Shown here: positions 46,496 through 57,439 of the stretch, one piece after another
Layout of the letters: every line of letters starts with the position of its first letter
Numbering within the stretch: the stretch's first letter is position 1
NCBI GenBank assembly: GCA_030704615.1
Contig: CM060732.1
Location: 59,999,053 to 60,063,052 of the forward strand
Direction of reading: 5' to 3'
Source: Takakia lepidozioides
Taxonomy: Eukaryota > Streptophyta > Takakiopsida > Takakiales > Takakiaceae
Length of the DNA stretch: 64,000 nt
Notes under the pieces: generated by a model
Database searches by the model: none
Told to the model about the DNA's origin: nothing
What the model saw: only the letters and a program-made list of their open reading frames with translations
Made by a program: the position numbers and the translations under genes

Positions 46496-46854
46496 ATGTA
46501 TCAGCACTACTTAATAGTTTCCATACTAGTCCAACAAGTCAAGATTTGAGCAAGTACATGGTGCTTTGACAGTGAATGCATTCAAACATTCTGTGACAAA
46601 ATAGTTTGCAGGTATAGACCATGCAAGCATTATAGTCACTTATCACCAGGACATCCGGGTTCATCACAGATGAGCCTGCAACTGGCCAATGTTGGGGGCA
46701 CAAATCTCTGACCATCACTATGTCACAATAATCTGCAATAGGGTGGAGATAAAGAGAGAGTTTGCAACTTATATGCAGTAACCTCCCCAAAGAGAGTCAT
46801 GGGTTTTGCCCACTGAGGTAAAAAATAAGAGAGGTTCAAGCACATAGAGTCTCA
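46496..46854. repeat. Far end of the segmental duplication and spacer
   Basis: 46499-46657 matches 30700-30862 in direct orientation, the sequence expected just beyond the PPR-DYW pseudogene. It confirms that the LINE sits inside the duplicated copy. The remaining bases to 46854 are the 3' flank of the dehydrogenase gene. Confidence 0.75.
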
Positions 46855-48982
46855 TTAGTCGGTCTTCTCTCTGGCTGCCACAGTTTTCATACCACATATC
46901 TGTTCCCATGCCAAGTCCCGTGCCCACACAGGGAGGTGGTAGAAAATCAACATAATTTGAGATAGATGTCCATATGTAAAGTATGCAGGAGCTCGGTTCG
47001 ACACAACAGCCTCCACAACCTTCATTGCAAACTTGTCAGTGGGTGTTGATTTTGGACTCTGTGAAAACAGCACTCGACGGCGAAGAATTTCTTCATAGGG
47101 CTTGTAGAGCTTGAGACCCAAGCTTGCAATACCATCAAAAACTGCCATGGCATTGACACCGATGTTGGAGACTGTAGCTCCAGGAGAAACTACTGTGACA
47201 GAAATCCCGAAAGGCTTTAGCTCTAACCTGTACAAACAGTATCAGAGGCACAATGTAAGTGAAGAGAAAGATGATGTCAAGTCAATAATCCATGCAGGCC
47301 ATGAACCAGAAACAAAGATCTGAAAAGGGATGTGGGCTCCAGGGTAAATGGAACTTGCAAGTATCGAAGGTTCAGATGCTGGTCTAAAGGGCATAAGTCC
47401 TGCAGACCACTAAGTGTCAGCACAAGAAATACCTTGCATGTAACCTCATACTCTGGTAAAAGACAACTCAGTTGTATTCCAGATCACCAGCATCAAAGGT
47501 GTAGATTGTGTCTGAGGTGTGATGGCAGAATAGATCCTCTAGGTCTCCACATCACAATATACAACACATCCATGCAATCAATCAGCTCTCCATGTAAGCA
47601 TGGTCCATTTAAAATAATGTCCTGGTAGTTCGAGATCACATGCCTGAGAGCATCACTCAGAGCCTGCAATGCTGATTTGGAGGAAGTGTATCCACCACTC
47701 CAGGGCCCTGGGGCATATGCAGTGACACTGCTGACATTCAGAATTTTGCCATTCTTTCGAGCAGCCATGTGCGGCACCACAGCTTGAATCATTGCTACTG
47801 CACCTGAGTTTACAAATTACTTGCAGTTACTCTGGGCATAAGGTGTCATGGCAAATGAGAACTCTTTCCTCTAGGTTATGTGTGCCTTTCAAGCATGGGG
47901 AAGGAAGAAAAAGTCACATGTTCTCACACTTTTCAGATACACTGGACAACAATTGATGGGATTTCGATCTTAGAAAATGGGTTAAGATCTCACCGGGTAA
48001 CCAGACCAATCAACTGAATCGCAGACATACGTTCACCATCAATTTTCTTTGTGCTCCACATACAGGAGTTTAGTACCCATCACGAGCAATTCTATGTGGC
48101 TAAGTTGTGACTGAGGCCCACCAAGAGGGGACAGTCCCAAGTCCAAGAGGCAAAAACTTGACAGCAAGTGGTGTTTGGCCATTGTAGCTGCAATTGCTGC
48201 AAGGAGAGATAAAGTGGCCAAGAGCAGAAACCCAACAGAAAGAGGTAGAGCCAATTAGAGACAGACAGACACACATACACACAAAGGCGCGAGAGTGATG
48301 AGTCATTGACGATTTCCTGTGACTGTTGAAGTATATGACCTACCCTTGATCATAGCTCCCACGAGATACCGTACCCACTAATGAAGTTTCCCAGCAATGG
48401 CTAGAATTCAACCCGGGATTGTCAATGGCCAGCCACAATAGGGTTACAGGGGATAGAGTGCTGGAATTGGAATAATATTGGAAAGCAGTGACAATTTGAT
48501 TTTTCAGCACGGATAACGTAGCCCAGAGATGACACATGCGTCTACAGTCGCATGAAAGTCCGCAAGAGCAAGGCAAGAACAAAGAGATGAACCTTACAAC
48601 GTCACAAGAAGGAGAGAATTAAAGTACCGAAAACATTAGTCTGGTAGGTCTTCTCGAGTAGAGACATGGGGCATTCCGCAACGGGAGCCACGCAATTAAT
48701 GCCAGCATTGTTCACCAGAATATCAATGCGTCCGTGCTTTGTGATAACACTTTCTATCGTCTCCCTGATCGAAGACTCCACCGTCACATCCAGAGTCAGC
48801 ACATCAATATGAGGTTGAACCTCCAGCGCTGCAAGGCTTTTCAAGGACCGTGCTGTTGCTACCACCGTGAACCCAATATCAGCAAATCTCAGGGCCAGAG
48901 CATGGCCGATTCCCCCCGCCGAGCATCCCGTTATGATAACCACTTCCTCCCTCCTTTGGGAGCCATGGGCTTCTCCTCCCAT
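46855..48982 (-). CDS. Short-chain dehydrogenase/reductase, three exons (AYR1-like)
   Basis: Exons 48982-48628, 47803-47644 and 47227-46855 join in phase to about 295 residues. Exon 1 starts [20 protein letters not shown], with the dinucleotide-binding TGCSAGGIG motif, the LDVT block and NNAG. Exon 2 has the catalytic NVSSV serine and the YTSSK tyrosine/lysine pair ([17 protein letters not shown]). Exon 3 continues [21 protein letters not shown]. The closest type I recall is plant and yeast NADPH-dependent 1-acyl-dihydroxyacetone-phosphate reductase (AYR1-like), which acts in lipid precursor synthesis at the ER or plastid; other classical SDR substrates cannot be excluded. The second intron starts GCATGT, so it appears to be a GC-AG intron. 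All catalytic residues are present. Confidence 0.9.
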
Positions 48983-49809
48983 CTTTGCCTCTGTGTCTAC
49001 AAGAAAGAACAGAGCTGGTTACACAAGCAGCGCAATCAAGGGGCACCTGAAGACTTGTGCGCATACAAAACATACATCTCCACTCTTGCTTTAATACAAC
49101 TACCGAGAACCCCGTTTCGAATAGAATGTCCTCTTCTCTCTTTCTTCTTCTTCTTCTCTTCTATCGTTTCCCCATCAAGAAGCTCCTTTCAGCTCCGACC
49201 ACACAGTTAGGCGACAATTGCGCTTGCCGGGGAAAGTAGACAGGAATAGCAAGCTAAGCTGGGCCACTATGTCCCACACACACACACACACACACTGCGG
49301 GGATAGTGCCGGGGCTGCCCAGCCTCCCACCTGCCCGCTGCGCCACGTCCTCCATGCCACGCTGGCGCACAAGGAGGCTATGGTGCCACGCATTGCCATG
49401 GACTCTGTGGACCTGTGGAACAAGTGATGATGCGGGCCGCTATCCCATATCTCACACCTGTATAAGAGCAGCCTTCCATGTACCCGGCCCACCGTTTCAG
49501 GGAGGAAACGGACAAAAATGGCCGGGTACGATTTTCGCTTCCATACATACATGGGGCGACGGGCCGGCGGACGAGTTCCTGTGTTGGTAGCGCAGCCAGG
49601 TCGTCCGCCCAGTAACGCGAATTAATTGCAGCATGTACTTTCCTGCCACGTCATGCTATAGTCACTCGTACCTGCAGTACCCTTTAGCACGTCATGCTAA
49701 AGTCCAAAACTATTACTCAGCCGCCGAGCTCCATATGACATTGGAAATTCTTGAGTGAACCCAGCCTTTTTTTTAAGCACAGGGCCGAGCTCCTACCAAA
49801 CGCTCTAAG
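48983..49809. other. Upstream region of the dehydrogenase gene
   Basis: Includes a CA microsatellite of about ten repeats near 49273-49294, then a GC-rich stretch (49300-49430) with an open frame on each strand but no recognisable product. A motif TGATGCGGGCCGCTATCCCATAT near 49427 recurs near 50198 inside the following element. Confidence 0.45.
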
Positions 49810-51175
49810 GATCCATATGGGGCCATACCACACCAACGGCACTAACGTGAACGTTGCAGGCTAGAGATTGTTGGATAATATAGGTCCATGTCAAACGGCA
49901 ATGAATCGGCTACCACACTATAGCAGAAGCCCCGCTGGTAGGAGAGACCAGCTTTGCGATGGCATCATGACAAAATGTCTTCCTAAAAGTGTGGATTTCC
50001 AAAGGATACTGTCTGGAAATCCGTATTTCACGGTAATGTGACATGTAAGCGCCATGTCAACACCTCTCTGTCAGTAGCAGGCCCTCGTGTGGTAGGCAGA
50101 ACGGCACACTTGCCCTCCCTTAAACCAATAGGAGGGTCCGAAATTGAGTGCCATTGCCCACCTTGCTATTAGTGTGGTATCGGTATCGCCCTAAATTATG
50201 ATGCGGGGCCGCTCTCCCATATGTCACACGTGTATAAGGTCCATGACACACGAGCGGCAGAAAATTGTCCGTTCCAAATACCAAAGGCTAGGAGTTTTGC
50301 CTATATATAGATCCACATCAGCCTACATCAGCGATAAAATCTTGTTGGCTACCACATGGGAAAGGATAGGCAGCGGCAATGGTTTCCCACCATAATTCAA
50401 ATATCACAACCAAATCGACACACGGAGCATATGTAGGCAGAGGGGAGCTTGGTGTGGCAAGTGGGGGAAAGGACAAGCTTTCTTCCCGGCCCCATATCAT
50501 GGCTTGTTTTACGGTTTCCAGGGGCTGATGGCTGGAAGAGCGATAGAGGTGCTGATCCCCACAGTGGTAGCCACACAAGCTCCGCATAGGATTTAACATG
50601 GGCATATGTCCAGCTGTGTGGTAGCCACAGCTTCATCGTCAACCTATAAAATAGATACAGTTCTACTTTTATGTGTGCCGCTGCCGCTCATGTGTCAATG
50701 CCCTAAGGCTCAATCTAAGGCAACTAGCGGCAAGAGGGGCAACTACACTCAATTTCAGACCTTCATATTGGTTAAAAAGGAGGGCAGTGTGCGGCTCTGC
50801 CTACCACACTAGCAGCTACTGCCGACGGAGAGGCGTTGACATGGCTCCAACCTGGCGCCTACATGTCACATCACCGTGAAATACAGATTTCCCGGCGGCG
50901 TCCCCTCGAAATCCACAATTTTAGGAAGAAATTTTGTCGTGATGCGATTTCCCCGACATCACGAAGGTGCAATGTCGAAGGTTCTAGGAATTGGTTATTT
51001 TTAGAATAAAAAGATAAGGTAGTTGCGATTTTTTGCGGGTTGGGCTTATGCTATAGTGTGGTAGCCGATTCATTGCCGCTTGGTGACATGGACCTATATC
51101 ATCCAACAATCCCTAGCGTTCCACGTCCACGCCGTTGGTGTGCCACTAGTGTGGTACGGGCCTTATAGAAGATAT
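49810..51175. mobile_element. Foldback/MULE-like element with long inverted ends
   Basis: The left arm (about 49820-50110) and right arm (about 50790-51165) are inverse copies interrupted by indels. Shared blocks are ACCACACxxxxCACCAACGGC, GAGATTGTTGGAT/GGGATTGTTGGAT, ATATAGGTCCATGTCA, CGGCAATGAATCGGCTACCA and, near the inner end, TTTCACGGTxATGTGACATG. The motif GTGGTAGCC or its inverse occurs about ten times across the element. No transposase is encoded. Long inverted ends suggest the Mutator superfamily, but I could not find a 9-bp target duplication, so the class is tentative. Confidence 0.7.
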
Positions 51176-51239
51176 TGCCATATAGTGCCTATCTTACAAG
51201 TGGATGTGGTAAGTGTTTTTTTTATAAATATTCTATATA

Positions 51240-51302
51240 TATATTAATATCTCAGTTGGTAGCTGGGGTGGGTGGTTTGGGGTTCAAACCCATTGCCTTC
51301 TC
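51240..51302 (+). other. Weak tRNA-like promoter motif
   Basis: TCAGTTGGTAGCTGGGG followed by GGGTTCAAACCC resembles A and B boxes. It precedes the inverted-repeat element at 51.3 kb. It could be a short SINE remnant; there is no second copy to support it. Confidence 0.25.
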
Positions 51303-52910
51303 CGTGTCGAGGGTTGGTATCCTCTAAGCACGGTCATGGGAGTTTTATGTTTTTAAACCTCGGTCATAGGAGTTATATGTTTCAAAACGGAGTAAAACCA
51401 TAAGTGGATATAGAGGACCGGTGCATTTGTACGGTACATCTACACCAATTCAGCAAGGCGAAACTTTCAGTAATGTAGCCAAAAACCCTAAACCAATAGC
51501 GGCGGCGGCGAGTTTTGCATTGAGAAATATTTGGTGATATGGGCACAAACCTAAGCAACATTGAGAAACCCTCACTGGTATAGCTTGAGTCGAAAAAATT
51601 TATACGAAATCCCATCACCCAACAATCCCACATCCAAAAGGAATGGGTGGGGACTTTAACCCCTAAACGCCCGCATGCCTTCAATAACTTTTACCAAAAA
51701 ATTGACCCCCGGCCAGAAAAACGAGCGTAATTTTTGAAAAAAAATGAATCTACAAAAAAGTGACCAAACAATAAAGTTATCCGTTGAGTGACCATCCCTT
51801 CCACCCCTTGATACATCCCCACTATACCTCTCCTGGGCACTTTGCGCGTATCCGAGAAGTCCTACAAACAGAGTACCAAAAGCAGAACTAGGGACGGCAG
51901 GTGCGCACGTATTCTCATTTAATCAGAGTGGGCCTCCCTGCTTGCGAAACTATTTTTAACTGCTCACATAGGCCCTCACAGCAACACTTAAGAAAGTAGC
52001 TCCTATACCTGATGAACATGTTACCCTATAGGCGTGGCTTTTGAGGCTCCACCTCAACTTTAAGGTCCTTGCATTAAGAAATATTTGGTGATATGGGCAC
52101 AAACTAAGGATCGGTGAATTCCGCAATGAGAAATACTTGGTGATATGGGCAGAAACTAAGCAAGCGATGGGTTTGCATTGAGAAATCCCATCACCCAAAA
52201 ATCCTACATCCAAAAGGAACGGGTGGGGGACTTGAAAAGTGACATATTCATCCTTTTAGCCACAATGTGATTGCTTCTCAGGCATAATTTCGCAGTGCGA
52301 AATTATCCATGGGTGATTTATTTATTTATTTTTAATTTAAAGCAAGGGAACTGTCGCCACTACAGGTTTAGGGTTTTTGGCTACACTACTGAAGGTTCCG
52401 CCTCGCTGAATTGGCGCAGATGTACTGTACAAATGCACCAGTCCTCTATACTCGCTTATGGATTCACCATTCGCACAGAGTAGGTGAGGAAGGGCATCAG
52501 ATGGGGTGTCACACCATTCCCTTCATCCACCACGTAGAACTTGCCTGCAGGACTTGACGGAATAGTATGTATTACTAAAGGTGTTCACTAGCTGAAAATT
52601 CTCTTGTGCAATAACTCGCAACTTCCGAAGCTAATCATGACAACAAAGTACTAAACTGAAAACAACCCAAATGAGTATGATCTACATACCACATTTAGGT
52701 GCCTTATGAGGATAAGGATTGGTAGACTTGCGCTTAGGACGTGGAGGGGGTACATGCTCTCCAGTGCCATTCTTCTGCACCTTCAAGAAATACTTTTGGG
52801 CATGACTACGTTTTGAAAATATATACTCCTATGACCGAGGTTTAGAAACATATAACTCCCATGACCGTGGGTTGTGCTCACGTGCTCACATAATACCAAC
52901 CCCCAACACA
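51303..52910. mobile_element. MULE-like element carrying a host MYB exon (Pack-MULE-like)
   Basis: The left end (51310-51500) and right end (52360-52460 plus 52808-52905) are inverted copies. Pairs include GGGTTGGTAT with ATACCAACCC, CACGGTCATGGGAGTT with AACTCCCATGACCGTG, ACCTCGGTCATAGGAG with CTCCTATGACCGAGGT, and TGTAGCCAAAAACCCTAAAC with its inverse. The right arm is split by about 340 bp of unrelated sequence that contains a MYB exon. The interior has three copies of AAATAxTTGGTGATATGGGC. A truncated relative lies at 18.35-18.72 kb. No transposase and no clear target duplication were seen. Confidence 0.75.
52683..52808 (-). pseudogene. Captured REVEILLE/LHY-type MYB exon
   Basis: The minus strand encodes [20 protein letters not shown] and [20 protein letters not shown], the SHAQKYF-type MYB end and the adjacent proline-rich block characteristic of REVEILLE (RVE) clock-related transcription factors. 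The exon ends AAATGTG|GTATGT, a good splice donor, so genomic DNA was captured. The next stretch on that strand, after CTGCAG near 52545, reads GKFYVVDEGNGVTPHLMPFL, which I do not recognise and which may be a second captured piece. Upstream the exon is cut off by the terminal repeat at about 52808, so it cannot form a DNA-binding domain. Confidence 0.85.
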
Positions 52911-53209
52911 GACTAGGGTCCGAGTAGTTGTTGGGAAATATTAGCGGGTTCATGGGTTCGGATCCGGGTCCTAATTAATTGATTAAATAAATTTTAAAAA
53001 ATTATATAGAGATAAAAAAAATTTGGCTGGAAAAAAATAAATCCTAACGGTGAATTTTTATTTTAAGACATTCTTTCAAAATATACCATGAATCTGTATT
53101 GCTCGTTTAACACATGAATTAAAATAGAATTTAAGTTCCATTCTTCAATATCAATTCTTAAACATGTTAAGAATAGTAATATGCCTCAAGGCTCACTATA
53201 GCATGGATC

Positions 53210-53350
53210 TGCGGGAGCTGGCCTAATAATAATATCTGAGGCCTCCTTCGGGAGGCATAAATTATGGCGTCATTGGCGGATTGAACCCACAACCACTTTT
53301 GAGGTAGTATGTGGCCCTTACAACTGGGCTACAACTTGGTTGTCCACTTG
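53210..53350 (-). mobile_element. tRNA-derived SINE, copy 2
   Basis: Reverse-strand match to 18775-18960. On the minus strand it has GTAGCCCAGTTGTAAGGGCC (A-box region), GTGGTTGTGGGTTCAATCC (B-box region) and a tail with CGCCATAATTTATGC. A T16 run at about 53389-53404 lies on its upstream side, so it is not this SINE's own tail. Confidence 0.65.
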
Positions 53351-54327
53351 AGTGGTGGGGGCTGGCTCCTATCCCCCTCCACACGCCCTTTTTTTTTTTT
53401 TTTGAAGTTAAAAGGGGAGGTAGCATTGCAAAACCTAAGGTGGACCCTGAATGCCCCACCTAGAATTAAAACCCACTACACTGCCTGTGGATAGCACGGG
53501 TTCTGGACCTAGCTGGCGGGTACGGTTCCGGAAATGAACCCGCATCAAGGTCAAGGTCCAGGTTTGGGTTTTTGGTGATTGCACGGCCCTAACCCTCCCG
53601 GTAACCTGGGTCGAAACCCAGACCCGCACAACACTGGTAGTATCGAATCTATGCACACTTGTTTCATACATGCTCAAAATTCTGCTTTCGTACTGCAGCA
53701 ATGGTGTTCTGAAGTAGGTGGAGTAGGTGGACTCTGTCCCCCAACCTTGAACTCCAACATGCATAAACCAATGTTGAGGGAGCCATGCCGCATCAATCAA
53801 CAACAGAATACCCAAATACCATTACAATCACACTGTGAACTTTCAAGCAACAACCATGGGATTGGATCTTGGTGGGTTAAGGCTAGCTTTCGACAACATT
53901 CATGCACGTTAGTCAAGAGAGCTCTCTGAAGCAGCACCATGAGAAACATATAAACATGTCCACATATCAGATGCTGAACGCACTTGTGCACAGGGCTGCC
54001 CCTCTAGTCAAGCTCATTACAAAAACCGTATCCACTTCGATCTTCAAGCTTTGGAGAAGCTCCACCAGCCAACCCCAAAATTAGGACAGCACTCAGATTT
54101 CCTTCTGCTATCACCAGAGTCGGTCAAAATTCCCCCCCTCAGTCAAGTGCAATTATGGATTGACTTCCCACCTATGCTGGGTAGACCCACTATCATTTCC
54201 TGTGCATATGCCACAGGAAATGCACTCAACAGTAGGTCAATATTCCCAGGAAATGGTGGATGATCTGATAGCTACACAGATCAATGAATGAAGCAAGACA
54301 CTCGCATCTTTCCAAGAAAACATCCTT
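53351..54327. other. 3' flank of the PPR-DYW locus
   Basis: No gene recognised. The segment around 53600-53632 (GGTCGAAACCCAGACCCGCACAACACTG) resembles a hAT right end, but no matching left end with a duplication was found. Its position just past the DYW stop implies that it includes 3' untranslated sequence. Confidence 0.4.
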
Positions 54328-57300
54328 TCACCAGTAATCCCCACAAGAACAAATCCCATCTTCAAAGTGGTGAAAGCGGTTAGCGTCCCGTACAACAATT
54401 GCTCGGCCAAGAATCTTTGAGATGAATTTGGTGGAGGTGTGGCAGTCACCACACACTCGAAGATTCTTGATGAGACGGAGAGGCGTCCTAGGGGTCGTGC
54501 TGATCAGCCCAAAACCAATGGCCAGCTTCTCACTGTGGTGGCAAAGAGAAAATTCCTTTTCGTCCTCCCCCACATCATGCAATACAAAGCGTGTGTCAGG
54601 CACATACCCCGCTTCCCTCATCTGCCCAGACAATCTTCTCAGCTCAGCATGGATTTCCTTAATTCTGGGATGCAACTTGTCATCTACAACGAAAAGGTGC
54701 ACCCTGTTGCCAACCTCAATGCTGCAGCGACCTGGCTCCTTTCTAACCCCTCTGACCTTCATCATTCTTCTCACCTTTGCAGTATCATCCCACATGCCAG
54801 CTGCAGCATAGATGTTTGATAGCAACACATAAGTCGCGGCATCCTGTTCATCCCACTTGAGGATAGATGTTGCCGCACGTTCAGCCATCTCCACATTGCC
54901 ATGGATTCTGCAGGCACCAAGCAAGGCCTTCCACACCACAACATCTGGGTTGATTGGCATTTTATTAATCAGGTCCACTGCCTCATCCAGTTGTCCTGCA
55001 CGTCCAAGAAGGTCCACCATACAGCCAAAGTGCTTTACTGTCGGAGTGACACCATGATCTTGACTCAGGGAATCAAAGTAGCGTCTTCCTTCATTCAGTA
55101 GGCCAGTGTGGCTGCATGCAGAGAGAACACATATAAAGGTGATACTGTCCGGCTTGAAGCCATTCTTTTGCATTCCTTCAAATAGTTGCAGGACCTCCCT
55201 ATGACAACCATGCTGGGCATATCCTGCGATCATCGCGTTCCACGACACCACATTTCTTTCAGCCATATTGTTAAACACTCCCTTTGCATCCTCAATGCAC
55301 CCACATTTGGCATACATGTCCACGAGGGTATTGTTCAGAATGACATTTGGTACAATTCCAGCTTTGACGATGTCATGCCTGGACCTCTTTGCCCTTCCCA
55401 GTGCTGCCAGGCTTGCACACGCATTGCAAACGCAAATTTGCATTCCTTCAAATAGTTGCAGGACCTCCCTATGACAACCATGCTGGGCATATCCTGCGAT
55501 CATCGCGTTCCACGACACCACATTTCTTTCAGCCATATTGTTAAACACTCCCTTTGCATCCTCAATGCAACCCACATTTGGCATACATGTCCACGAGGGT
55601 ATTGTTCAGAATGACATTTGGTACAATTCCAGCTTTGACGATGTCACCATGGACCTCTTTGCCCTTTCCCAGTGCTGCCAGGCTTGCACACGCATTGCAA
55701 ACGCAAACAAACGTGATGTGGTTGGGCTTCACCCCTCCTGTATCATTTGCTCATAGGTCTCCAAAGCCTCCATCCACGCCCTTGTTGTGCATAATCCTGC
55801 GATCATCGCACTCCATGACACCACATCCTCGTTCAGCCTAATTGTCAAACACTCCTTTGCATCCCCTCGATGCACCCACATTTGGCATACATGTCCACGA
55901 GGGTATTGTTCAGAATGACATTTGGTACAATTCCAGCTTTGACGATGTCACCATGGACCTCTTTGCCCTTTCCCAGTGCTGCCAGGCTTGCACACGCATT
56001 GCAAACGCAAACAAACGTGATGTGGTTGGGCTTCACACCCCTTCCTGTATCATTTTCTCATAGGTCCTCCAAGCCTCCATCCCACGCCTTGTGTGCATAT
56101 GCATATTCCTGCGATCATCGCACTCCATGACACCACATCTTGTTCAGCCATATTGTCAAACACTCCCTTTGCATCCATCCTCGATGCACCCACATTTGGC
56201 ATACATGTCCACGAGGGTATTGTTCAGAATGACATGGGTACAATTCCATTCCAGCTTTGACGATGTCACCATGGACCTCTTTGGCCTTTTCCAGATCTGC
56301 CAGGCTTGCACACGCATTGCAAACGCCAACAAATGTGATGTGGTCGGGTTTCACGCCTTTGCCCATCATTTGCTCGTAGGTCTCCAAAGCCTGCATCGCG
56401 CACCCCTGCTGTGCATATCCTGCGATCATTGCGCTCCACGACACCACATCTCGTTTAGCCATATTGTCAAACACTCGCTTTGCATCCTCAATGCAATGCA
56501 CCCACATTTGGCATACATGTCCACCAGGGCAGAGTTCAGAATTACCATTGGGTTACAATCCAGCTTTGACAATGTCACATGCACCTCTTTTGCCTTTTTT
56601 CCGAGCTGCCAGACTTGCACATTGCATTGCAAATGCACACAAACGTAATGTGGTTCGGGCTTCACCCCTTCACCCATCATTTGATCATAGGTCTCCAAAG
56701 CCTCCATCCCACGTCCCTGCTGTGCATACCCTGCAAGCATCGCGTTCCACGACACCACATCTCGTTCAGCCATAGTGTTGAAAACTCCCTTAGCATCATT
56801 AATGCACCCACATTTGGCATACATGTCCCCCAGGCAGGAGGGCAGTGTTCAGAATGACATCTGGTACACTTTCCCAGCTTTTGACGATGTCACCATGGAC
56901 CTCTTTTCCCCTTTTCCCCAGAGCTCCCAGGGCTTGCACACGCTTTGCAAACACAAACAAATGTGATGTGGTTGGGCTTCAACCCCTTCGTGCAGCATTT
57001 GCTCATAGGTCTCCAACGCATTCCTACACACCCATGCTTGTAAAAAAATCCTGGCCAACAATATATTCCACGTGATCAAAGATCGTTGAGGCATTCTGTT
57101 GAACACTTGGTGAGCACCCATGATGTCTCCCGCACTTAACATACATGTTGAGAAGGGTGTTGAGTAGAAAAAACATTTGGCGTGAATCCACTTTGGATAA
57201 TGTGAGTGTGCACCTCTTCTTCCTTCCAGCTTCCAGACCTTTCATCGTGATGCACTTAAGCAAGAGACAGGCACATACGTATCTGAATCTGCTGAAATGC

Positions 57301-57430
57301 CTCCTTGTTTTAAAGTCTGTAGAGCCTCTGTCAGTCTGCCCTGCCTCACAAAGCATCTTCAACATGCCCAGAAGTGCCAGAAGAGCATTGTGGACTCCCT
57401 CTCCTGATCCTCTTTCAGAAGCTGTGGTCA
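54328..57430 (-). CDS. PPR-DYW locus: intact 3' 418 codons, frame-broken 5' PLS array
   Basis: The open part (55584-54328) holds PLS repeats (NVVSWNAMIAGYAQHG, PDSITFICVLSACSHTGLLN), E/E+ motifs (TYVLLSNIYAAAGMWDD, RGVRKEPGRCSIEVGNRVHL) and a complete DYW deaminase domain. Zinc-binding residues are in HSEKLAIGFGLI and CGDCHTSTKFIS, and it ends HHFEDGICSCGDYW. Upstream to 57430, tandem PLS triplets of about 300 bp continue (MYAKCGCI, GKEVHGDIVKAGI, ERDVVSWNAML) with several frame changes. The first is an extra base near 55569, which puts the array out of frame. Members edit C to U in plastid or mitochondrial RNA. Either the 5' half is decayed or assembly errors in near-identical repeats broke it. 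The real start and targeting peptide were not found. Confidence 0.85.
55170..55650. repeat. Near-identical tandem duplication of one PLS unit (about 270 bp)
   Basis: 55170-55373 and 55440-55646 match almost base for base (from GCATTCCTTCAAATAGTTGC through GTTCAGAATGACATTTGGTA), with one extra A near 55569 in the second. The older units at 55.7-57.2 kb are much more diverged, so this step is recent. At the junction the spacer of the PPR is shortened (GMQ runs directly into ICVCNACASL). Confidence 0.9.
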
Positions 57431-57439
57431 TGGTTGAGG

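Noticed and set aside
53600-53632. Possible right end of a hAT element (CACAACACTG)
   Set aside because: No matching inverted left end with an 8-bp duplication could be found nearby.
54422-55101. Plus-strand open frames opposite the DYW gene
   Set aside because: Antisense shadows of the conserved E/DYW coding sequence.
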